NCBI GenBank assembly: GCA_903844585.1
Contig: CAIMUD010000214.1
Coordinates: 1 to 23,250 of the forward strand
Source of the DNA: an uncultured Actinomycetes bacterium
Lineage (GTDB): Bacteria > Actinomycetota > Actinomycetes > Nanopelagicales > Nanopelagicaceae
Direction of reading: 5' to 3'
Length of the DNA: 23,250 bases
Under the pieces are notes generated by a model that was not told where the DNA came from, did no database searches, and worked only from the letters and a program-made list of their open reading frames with translations. Below, in pieces: positions 16,336 to 23,250 of the stretch; positions within the stretch are counted from its first letter, which is position 1, and the number at the start of each line of letters is the position of its first letter. Made by a program: the position numbers and the translations under genes.

Positions 16336-16752
16336 ATGGCACTTGAAATCTCACGAAAAATTGTCGATGCAATTCTCGAACAATCTCGAGCCGAATACCC
16401 AGATGAATGTTGTGGAGCAATTCTTGGTCCACTTGGTAGCGGTAGCGCAGAGCGACTTAAACCAATGACTAATGCGGCGCATTCACCAACTTTTTATGAA
16501 TTTGATCCCAAGGATTTGTTAACTCTTTACCGAGAAGCAGATGACAACGATGAAGAAATTGTTGTTATTTATCACTCGCATACCGAGACTGAGGCATATC
16601 CCTCACGCACAGATATTGCCTATGCAGGTGAACCTGGCGCTCATTACGTCTTGGTTTCTACTCGCGAACAGATTGCACCTGCAACTGAATTCCGTTCATA
16701 TCGCATCATCAACGGCGAAGTAACGGAAGAAGAAGTTTCAATTACCGAATAA
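16336..16752 (+). CDS. mec: JAMM/MPN metalloprotease, Mec-type CysO-cysteine peptidase
   Basis: 138 residues. The zinc-protease motif is complete: Glu24 in DECCGAILG, then His80 and His82 with seven residues to Ser90 and Asp93 (HSHTETEAYPSRTD), i.e. HxHx7SxxD. In M. tuberculosis the homologue (Rv1334) releases cysteine from the C-terminus of the CysO-cysteine adduct. The identical neighbourhood here (mec, cysO, cysM) makes the same role very likely. Confidence 0.93.
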   Translation: MALEISRKIVDAILEQSRAEYPDECCGAILGPLGSGSAERLKPMTNAAHSPTFYEFDPKDLLTLYREADDNDEEIVVIYHSHTETEAYPSRTDIAYAGEPGAHYVLVSTREQIAPATEFRSYRIINGEVTEEEVSITE

Positions 16753-16765
16753 ATCAATTATTCGC

Positions 16766-16771
16766 CATAAT
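16766..16771 (+). promoter_or_regulatory. Candidate cysO -10 element (leaderless)
   Basis: CATAAT ends exactly 6 nt before the cysO ATG, with no Shine-Dalgarno. It is the same hexamer and spacing as before the GNAT gene. Confidence 0.5.
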
Positions 16772-16777
16772 TGTCGT

Positions 16778-18003
<1,226 letters not shown>

Positions 18004-18016
18004 CTTTTTGGCACGG

Positions 18017-18022
18017 TAGACT
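18017..18022 (+). promoter_or_regulatory. Candidate murI -10 element (leaderless)
   Basis: TAGACT lies 7 nt before the murI ATG with no Shine-Dalgarno, and begins 13 nt after the cysM stop. Confidence 0.5.
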
Positions 18023-18029
18023 TCTGCAT

Positions 18030-18833
18030 ATGAGTAACGCGCCCATCGGAATTTTTGATTCTGGAGTTGGCGGATTAACAGTTGCTCGATCGATACTAGA
18101 TCAACTTCCAAATGAATCAACTCTCTATATTGGCGATACAGCGCGCGGACCTTATGGTCCAAGGCCACTGGCTGAGGTTCGCGAATTTGCACTGGAAACT
18201 CTTGATTACTTAGTTGATCAAGGAGTTAAAGCACTTGTAATTGCATGCAACACAGCAAGTGCTGCAATGCTTCGCGATGCGCGTGAGCGATATTCAGTTC
18301 CGGTTATTGAAGTTATTCAACCAGCGGTTCGACGGGCAGTTGCTGCAACTCGATCTGGAAAAATTGGCGTAATCGGAACGCGTGCAACAATTGATTCGAA
18401 GGCGTACCTAGATGCGTTTGCTGCTGCACCTCAACTAGAAATTACCTCTATCGCTTGCCCACTCTTTGTCGAATATGTTGAGCGTGGTGAAACATCAGGG
18501 GATGAAATAACAAAGATTGCTCGCGAATATCTTGAGCCCGTTATGAAAGCCGGCGTTGACACGCTTGTATTAGGTTGCACTCATTACCCACTTCTTACAG
18601 GTGTTATTTCTTATGTCATGGGTAACGATGTTTCATTAGTATCAAGCGCAGAAGAAACTGCAAAGGATTTGTACAGAACACTTGTTGAAAATTCACTTTT
18701 GCGCGCACCTAGTAAAGAGGCACCACAACATACATTTTTGGCAACCGGAGACTCTGGAGCATTTGAAGTTTTGGCTCGCAGATTCCTTGGCCCAGAAGTC
18801 GGTGCAGTCCGACATACTGACTTAACAAAATAG
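18030..18833 (+). CDS. murI: Glutamate racemase
   Basis: 267 residues. Interconverts L- and D-glutamate to supply the second residue of the peptidoglycan stem peptide. The two catalytic cysteines are present: Cys73 in VIACNTASA and Cys183 in LGCTHYPLL. The N-terminal [13 protein letters not shown] and the [11 protein letters not shown] loop are diagnostic. In M. tuberculosis murI (Rv1338) follows cysM with one gene (Rv1337) between; that gene is absent here. Confidence 0.97.
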   Translation: MSNAPIGIFDSGVGGLTVARSILDQLPNESTLYIGDTARGPYGPRPLAEVREFALETLDYLVDQGVKALVIACNTASAAMLRDARERYSVPVIEVIQPAVRRAVAATRSGKIGVIGTRATIDSKAYLDAFAAAPQLEITSIACPLFVEYVERGETSGDEITKIAREYLEPVMKAGVDTLVLGCTHYPLLTGVISYVMGNDVSLVSSAEETAKDLYRTLVENSLLRAPSKEAPQHTFLATGDSGAFEVLARRFLGPEVGAVRHTDLTK

Positions 18834-18841
18834 GGAGAAAA

Positions 18842-19567
18842 ATGGCACGCAATGATGGTCGCGCAGTAACTGATCTACGTGAAATTAAGATCACGCGCAA
18901 TTGGCTAGACCATGCAGAGGGTTCAGTCCTTGTTGAGTTTGGGAAAACTAGAGTTCTTTGTGTTGCATCTTTTACACCTGGTGTTCCGCGCTGGCTCAAG
19001 GATTCAGGTAACGGATGGGTGACTTCAGAGTACGCAATGCTTCCTCGTGCAACTCATTCACGTTCTGACCGTGAAAGTGTTAAAGGAAAACTAGGCGGAC
19101 GGACACAAGAAATTTCACGCCTCATCGGTAGGTCGCTTCGCGCAATTGTTGATATGAAAGAACTTGGCGAAAATACAATTGTGATTGACTGTGATGTTCT
19201 GCAAGCAGATGGCGGAACACGAACTGCTGCAATCACAGGTGCATATGTAGCGCTTGCGGATGCGATTGCATGGGCGAAAAAAGAAGGACATATCAAAGCA
19301 AATTCAAAACCCCTAAGTGACTCAGTCGCAGCTGTAAGTGTTGGAATTATTGATGGTCTACCAATGCTTGATCTTTGCTATGAAGAAGACGTTCGAGCAG
19401 ATACTGATATGAACGTAGTCTGCAGCGGTGACGGACGATTTATTGAAGTTCAAGGAACAGCCGAAGGCGTTCCTTTCGACCGTGGACTTCTTGACTCACT
19501 CTTAGACCTTGCAGTAACTGGCTGTAAAGAGCTAGGCGCTAAGCAATCTGCCGCACTAGCTAAGTAA
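18842..19567 (+). CDS. rph: Ribonuclease PH
   Basis: 241 residues. Phosphorolytic 3'-5' exoribonuclease that trims tRNA 3' ends. Diagnostic segments are the N-terminal [55 protein letters not shown], the phosphate-binding [19 protein letters not shown], and the C-terminal [13 protein letters not shown]. An AGGGAG site lies 5 nt before the ATG, so unlike its neighbours it appears to use a Shine-Dalgarno. Only 8 nt separate it from murI. Confidence 0.97.
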   Translation: MARNDGRAVTDLREIKITRNWLDHAEGSVLVEFGKTRVLCVASFTPGVPRWLKDSGNGWVTSEYAMLPRATHSRSDRESVKGKLGGRTQEISRLIGRSLRAIVDMKELGENTIVIDCDVLQADGGTRTAAITGAYVALADAIAWAKKEGHIKANSKPLSDSVAAVSVGIIDGLPMLDLCYEEDVRADTDMNVVCSGDGRFIEVQGTAEGVPFDRGLLDSLLDLAVTGCKELGAKQSAALAK

Positions 19568-19579
19568 ATTTAAAGCGCG

Positions 19580-20197
19580 ATGAAACTCGAATTACTTTTG
19601 GCCACACGCAATAAAGGTAAAGTCGAAGAGTTTCAAAGAATCTTAGAATCCATCGCACCAGGAGAAATCGAACTGGTAGGTCTGGATGCTTTCCCAGAGG
19701 CCAAAGATGTAGATGAAACAGGGGATACCTTTCAAGCCAATGCGTTATTAAAGGCAATCCAGATGTGTGAAGCTACTGGTCTACCGGCAATCGCCGATGA
19801 CAGTGGAATTTGCATTGACGCCCTAGATGGAGACCCCGGTATTTATTCAGCTCGCTGGTCAGGTCAACATGGAAATGATCAAGCCAATAATGAAAAAGTG
19901 TTGAGCCAATTGATCGGTGTTCCCACAGAAGCAAGAGGTGCCCACTTCATTTGCGTTGCCGCCCTTGCCTTGCCCGATGGGCGCACCCATATAGAAGAAG
20001 GGCGATTTGAAGGCCAGATACTAAATTCACCTATGGGTGAGAACGGCTTTGGCTATGACCCTATTTTCAAGCCAGAGGGATTCGAGATTTCCAGCGCACA
20101 AATGTCACCAGAACAGAAAGACTCCATGAGCCATCGAGGAAAAGCTCTTCGCGCAATGGCTCCTCGTGCAATCGAATTACTCAACTCTCTGCGCTAA
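19580..20197 (+). CDS. rdgB: Non-canonical purine NTP pyrophosphatase (RdgB/HAM1)
   Basis: 205 residues. Hydrolyses dITP, ITP and XTP to monophosphates to keep deaminated purines out of nucleic acids. Signatures: the N-terminal LLLATRNKGKVEEF, ADDSGICIDALDGDPGIYSARW in the middle, ENGFGYDPIFKPEG, and the C-terminal SHRGKAL. The gene follows rph by 12 nt, the same order as Rv1340-Rv1341, and is the last gene of the conserved cluster. Its base composition is slightly more GC-rich at third positions than the neighbours, which I do not consider significant. Confidence 0.96.
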   Translation: MKLELLLATRNKGKVEEFQRILESIAPGEIELVGLDAFPEAKDVDETGDTFQANALLKAIQMCEATGLPAIADDSGICIDALDGDPGIYSARWSGQHGNDQANNEKVLSQLIGVPTEARGAHFICVAALALPDGRTHIEEGRFEGQILNSPMGENGFGYDPIFKPEGFEISSAQMSPEQKDSMSHRGKALRAMAPRAIELLNSLR

Positions 20198-20260
20198 ACT
20201 TCTCCTATCCAAGTGCGTTAAGTTTTACGCAACTCGATTCGAATAACTCAAGGAGTCAAA

Positions 20261-21115
20261 GTGGCTGTTAAGAAGAAGAGCGCAGCAAAGAAAGCTGCAC
20301 CCAAGAAGACTGCAAAGCGCGCAGTAAAAAAGACTTCCGCTAAGAAGCGCGCAGTAAAGAAGTCGACTACCAAGAAGACTGCAAAGCGCGCAGTAAAAAA
20401 GACTTCCGCTAAGAAGCGCGCAGTAAAGAAGTCGACTACCAAGAAGACTGCAAAGCGCGCAGTAAAGAAATCTTCAGCACGTAAGAGAACATCAACATCT
20501 AGATTTGTGGTTCCACCAGTTCCAGTATCTGGTTCACGTGATCGCGTAAACGTAACAACAGCGCCAACACCTAATCGTTCATTTACTTCAACTTCATCTA
20601 AGCCTTCTGCAAAGCCAAAGCAAGGAACTTCTAGCCGCGTAGTTGTGCTTGTCGTTCTTGGCATTGTGCTTCTTGCCGCGCTAGTTCTTTCAACTGGCAA
20701 GAAGAGTGATGATGCAGCAGCTCCAACTCCAATACCAACTGCATCTGAATCTGCAGCTCCAACGGAGTCAGCTTCAGCTACTCCAACGGAGTCAGCTTCA
20801 CAAACTTCAGCGCCAGTTGGAACAGTTGAAGCACCTGGCCGTTTTATCGGTAACTGGGGAAATGCTGAACATTCAATTCTCAATGTAACTTGGAAAGCTC
20901 CAGCAGCAACTGATGGACTTACAGGTTACAAAGTGGAAACTCGCATCAACCGCACTGAGTGGAAAGTAGTTGCTGAACTCCCAGCTACACAGCTTTCACA
21001 ATCTTTCAATAAGAAAGATGCAGCGGGAGAAACAGCATTTCGTGTTTCATCTGTTTACTCAGATGGACAAGCTGCACCAGCAAAAGCATTTGGCTTTGCA
21101 GGTCAATTCGAATAA
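20261..21115 (+). CDS. Histone-H1-like Lys-rich, single-TM protein with Fn3-like C-terminal domain
   Basis: 284 residues in four parts. Residues 1-78 are extremely Lys/Arg/Ala-rich (KKTAKRAVKK-type repeats) and resemble bacterial H1-like nucleoid tails. Residues 79-125 are a Ser/Thr/Pro linker. One TM helix spans about 126-144 (VVVLVVLGIVLLAALVL). A Thr/Ser/Pro/Glu linker (150-188) leads to a fibronectin-III-like domain (about 195-284: LNVTWKAPAATDGLTGYKVE). By the positive-inside rule the Lys tail is cytosolic and the Fn3 domain external. The GTG start has AAGGAG 5 nt upstream. A role linking nucleoid and envelope is inference only. A strong terminator follows. Confidence 0.82.
   Translation: MAVKKKSAAKKAAPKKTAKRAVKKTSAKKRAVKKSTTKKTAKRAVKKTSAKKRAVKKSTTKKTAKRAVKKSSARKRTSTSRFVVPPVPVSGSRDRVNVTTAPTPNRSFTSTSSKPSAKPKQGTSSRVVVLVVLGIVLLAALVLSTGKKSDDAAAPTPIPTASESAAPTESASATPTESASQTSAPVGTVEAPGRFIGNWGNAEHSILNVTWKAPAATDGLTGYKVETRINRTEWKVVAELPATQLSQSFNKKDAAGETAFRVSSVYSDGQAAPAKAFGFAGQFE
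20302..20467 (+). repeat. 69-bp tandem repeat, about 2.4 copies, in the Lys-rich tail
   Basis: Unit 1 (20302-20370) and unit 2 (20371-20439) are identical over all 69 bases. A third copy starts at 20440 and stays identical for about 28 bases. The unit is 23 codons long, so copy number can change without frameshift. Identity at the DNA level, including synonymous positions, implies recent duplication or ongoing homogenisation. Confidence 0.95.
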
Positions 21116-21126
21116 TTAAAAATAAT

Positions 21127-21159
21127 AAAAATGCCCCGTGTTAGCCACGGGGCATTTTT
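21127..21159. terminator. Bidirectional intrinsic terminator
   Basis: A perfect 14-bp stem (21127-21140 with 21146-21159) closes a 5-nt loop. The GCCCCGTG core is flanked by A-runs on the left and T-runs on the right, so it works in both directions for the converging H1-like protein and acyltransferase genes. Confidence 0.92.
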
Positions 21160-21178
21160 ATTTTCATAAAATCTGAAG

Positions 21179-22927
21179 CTATAAGAATTTTTCAATAGCG
21201 TTAACGTATGCAACAACTCCTGTTGGGACAAGATGAACTCCGTCGGGCGCAAAGTATTCAGAATGTCCAGCGGAGATTTGATCCCAATCAACCAAATTTA
21301 CTTGCCCATAATTTGCAGCAACGCTTTTAATTAATGAATTGTTTGCATCTTTCCACGGGCGTGGTACTGCAGTATTTACAATAATAATCTTCGGCTGATC
21401 TTTGATAAGTTCAAAAATTTGTTCAACTTGCGCTCTAGTAAGTGCATTATTGTTTCCAAGATTAAAAATAATTGTGGAGTCTTTCAGCGCGGGCCCATCA
21501 TGAGTCATGACTTCAATGAGCTCTGGTGCTTGCCTTCCAACCCTCGCGTTAATGAGTGCAATCGGATTACGTGCATCCAACTCATGGCGGATACCAAGAA
21601 TCACAGAGTCTCCGGTTACCCAAAGTCCAGCCTCATCATTGTTTGAAATAATTGGCACTTCTTTACTTGTATCTAAGGATTGCTTGAGCATCTCTTGTTG
21701 TTTGGTAGCTACCGAAATTGCATGTACCGAAATCACTGAAATTGATGTCAGGATTACTACAGATACAAATGCCACAAAACTCTGTTGTCGTACACGCACT
21801 CGCTTTGTTCGGTATTTCATACCTTTAAACCAATATGAAACTGCACCGCTTCTAATTGGAAGCTCTACAAGTCGAAGTGAAATATCAGCTAGGGCAAAGA
21901 CGATAAGGATTCTAAGCAGGTAAAGCGCCCAAGTTCGTCCTTCTAAGTCCATTGAAGGGCGAGTAACTTGGAAGATTACCCAATGCCACAAATAAATGGC
22001 ATAAGAGCGTTCACCGATCCACAGCAGAACTTTGTTACGAAGAATCGGTGCGAACCGTGAAGCGGGATGAACTATCGAACAAATAATGGCAGTGCCAAAT
22101 ATTCCTGCGAGAGGAAAAGCTAATCGATAGAGAGTTGGTTTGGATTCATCGATTAGCAGAAACGTTGCAAGTATTCCGATAAATCCAAAGACACCGATAC
22201 CATCAATGAAATCCTGTGCTTTCTTACTTACAACTGTCTCGAAATTCATCGGTGCCCAGCTCACTGCAAGGGCTGCGCCAAGAAAGAGCCCAATACTGTG
22301 CGTATCTGTACCGAAGTAGACATGGCTTACTTTTGAAGCGCTACTTGCATCTAGTTCAAAAGAGACAAGCATCAAAGTAATTCCAGAAACTGTTGCGATT
22401 AAAAGTGCAGCCCCAGGAATCTTCTTCTTACCGAATTGCTTCAATACGGCTAGAAGAAGTAAGGGCCAGATTAAGTAAAACTGAGCTTCTACGGCCAGAG
22501 ACCATGTGTGTTGCAGAAGTGGAGGACGCCCAATAGCTTCGAAGTAATCAAGATTATGAAATACAAGCCACCAATTCATTCCTCCGAATAGCGCAAATGG
22601 TGCGTCAGTTAAAAATCTCTTCGTTGTATCTGGAGCCCACAAACTTATAAAGATAAGTGTCACTACAACCATAAACACAAGAGGGGGTGCGAGTCGACGG
22701 GCGCGAGCGAGATAGAAAGCGCGAAGATCTAAGCCGCCACTTCGTTGAATTGAATCAAGAAGTAAGCGCGTGATTACATAACCTGAAATTACAAAGAAGA
22801 GATCTACGCCAAGGAATCCACCTGGAATCCAAGAAAAACCTAAGTGGTAGAGAATTACCGCGATAACTGCGACAGCGCGCAAGCCATCAATGGCAGGGAT
22901 GTATTGAATACCGCGCTGTGTTGCCAT
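21179..22927 (-). CDS. Membrane acyltransferase (acyltransferase-3, OafA/YrhL type) with C-terminal SGNH domain
   Basis: 582 residues. The N-terminal ~370 residues form the 10-TM acyltransferase-3 domain, with the conserved DGLRAVAVIAVILYHLGF (Arg17, His28) and GGFLGVDLFFVISGYVITRLL. After one more TM near 385-410, an extracytoplasmic SGNH domain carries Ser441 in GDSVILG, GNNN at 491-494, and Asp562/His565 in PDGVHL. This architecture O-acetylates cell-surface glycans (lipopolysaccharide in gammaproteobacteria; peptidoglycan or other wall polymers in Gram-positives). The substrate here is unknown. It begins 3 nt after the stop of the upstream coiled-coil gene, so the two are probably co-transcribed. 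Confidence 0.92.
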   Translation of the reverse strand: MATQRGIQYIPAIDGLRAVAVIAVILYHLGFSWIPGGFLGVDLFFVISGYVITRLLLDSIQRSGGLDLRAFYLARARRLAPPLVFMVVVTLIFISLWAPDTTKRFLTDAPFALFGGMNWWLVFHNLDYFEAIGRPPLLQHTWSLAVEAQFYLIWPLLLLAVLKQFGKKKIPGAALLIATVSGITLMLVSFELDASSASKVSHVYFGTDTHSIGLFLGAALAVSWAPMNFETVVSKKAQDFIDGIGVFGFIGILATFLLIDESKPTLYRLAFPLAGIFGTAIICSIVHPASRFAPILRNKVLLWIGERSYAIYLWHWVIFQVTRPSMDLEGRTWALYLLRILIVFALADISLRLVELPIRSGAVSYWFKGMKYRTKRVRVRQQSFVAFVSVVILTSISVISVHAISVATKQQEMLKQSLDTSKEVPIISNNDEAGLWVTGDSVILGIRHELDARNPIALINARVGRQAPELIEVMTHDGPALKDSTIIFNLGNNNALTRAQVEQIFELIKDQPKIIIVNTAVPRPWKDANNSLIKSVAANYGQVNLVDWDQISAGHSEYFAPDGVHLVPTGVVAYVNAIEKFL

Positions 22928-22930
22928 TTA

Positions 22931-23250
22931 TTAACGGCGTTTAGCTGGAGATTTCTTTGCAGTGCGCTTCTTTGATTTTGGAGCTGTGAGAGCTGGCTTA
23001 GTACGTTGGCTTGGAACAACCTTTGGGCCAGATTGAATCAAAGTTCCATCTGGATTGAGCTTCTCATCTACATCTTTTTGGAGATTAGCTAGGCGGCCAA
23101 ACGCAGCATCTAGTCGAGCACGACTTTGTGAGATTGCGTTTTCTGCAGCTTCAAGTGATTGAACCTGCACTCGGTATAGGCGCTCAGCTTCATTAACAAC
23201 TCCGGATAACCATGAACGGTAGTTGGAGATTTCACCCGTCGCTGCTGAAA
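22931..23250 (-). CDS. Coiled-coil protein with Lys-rich C-terminal tail, 3' part, runs off the right edge
   Basis: The frame is open from the right edge, giving about 105 visible residues, with the true start outside the window. The visible part begins with a helical segment of probable coiled-coil character (NEAERLYRVQVQSLEAAENA ... ARLDAAFGRLANLQKDVDEK), then a short linker and a basic tail ending KSKKRTAKKSPAKRR. The tail resembles the Lys/Ala-rich repeats of the protein at 20261. No family recognised; a GTG at 23170 is only an internal codon. It lies 3 nt upstream of the acyltransferase. Confidence 0.75.
   Translation of the reverse strand, partial: SAATGEISNYRSWLSGVVNEAERLYRVQVQSLEAAENAISQSRARLDAAFGRLANLQKDVDEKLNPDGTLIQSGPKVVPSQRTKPALTAPKSKKRTAKKSPAKRR

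Noticed and set aside
20735..20810. Short ACGGAGTCAGCTTCA repeats
   Set aside because: Ordinary low-complexity Thr/Ser/Pro/Glu linker of the Fn3-like protein, not an independent element.
20248..20883. 211-codon minus-strand ORF with repeated FFTARF segments
   Set aside because: Antisense shadow of the Lys-rich tandem repeat; the plus-strand gene has a ribosome site, TM helix and terminator.

Overview
The window comes from a low-GC, compact actinobacterial chromosome. Three things show this: the fused Kgd/OdhA-type 2-oxoglutarate enzyme (E1 N-terminal motif joined to an E2 catalytic domain with no lipoyl domain), the actinobacterial families DUF3039 and DUF2017, and two gene orders shared with mycobacteria, namely prfB-ftsE-ftsX-smpB-ssrA and clpS-DUF2017-mec-cysO-cysM-murI-rph-rdgB. 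AT-rich codon use, 1-4 nt gene overlaps and short gaps suggest a streamlined freshwater planktonic actinobacterium such as the acI/Nanopelagicales group. That placement is an inference, not proven from the sequence.

Layout. 1-1053 (-): 5' part of kgd, running off the left edge. 1294-2055 (+): an SDR oxidoreductase. 2105-2476 (-): a small membrane protein whose start codon lies in a perfect 30-bp inverted repeat. 2576-6539 (+): prfB, ftsE, ftsX, smpB and the tmRNA gene, i.e. translation termination, ribosome rescue and the division-site ABC regulator. 6545-8498 (-): a small membrane protein coupled to a GNAT acetyltransferase, then a pirin. 8627-9535 (+): TrhO-type rhodanese. 9532-12316 (-): three-gene proton-translocating transhydrogenase pntAa-pntAb-pntB. 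12402-13340 (-): argF. 13375-20197 (+): DUF3039, a secreted GH18 protein, then the ClpS / sulfur-transfer / MurI / RNase PH / RdgB cluster. 20261-21115 (+): a Lys-rich histone-H1-like, single-TM, Fn3-like protein, ending in a strong bidirectional terminator. 21179-23250 (-): an OafA-type acyltransferase with an SGNH domain and, upstream, a coiled-coil protein with a Lys-rich tail that runs off the right edge.

How the genes work together. RF2, SmpB and tmRNA cover normal and rescue termination of translation. FtsE and FtsX form a complex that in other bacteria controls peptidoglycan hydrolases, and MurI supplies D-glutamate for the wall. CysO, CysM and the Mec protease form the protein-thiocarboxylate route to cysteine. 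Many genes have a TAnnnT-like -10 hexamer exactly 6-7 nt before the ATG and no Shine-Dalgarno sequence, which suggests widespread leaderless transcription.

Most of the window is well-known housekeeping sequence. No clearly new defence or mobile system is visible: there are no CRISPRs, transposases, integrases or toxin-antitoxin pairs. The points most worth following up are the H1-like membrane protein with an exact 69-bp coding repeat, the 30-bp inverted repeat that mirrors the start of a gene, the atypical tmRNA tag, and the unexplained 1060-1297 interval.
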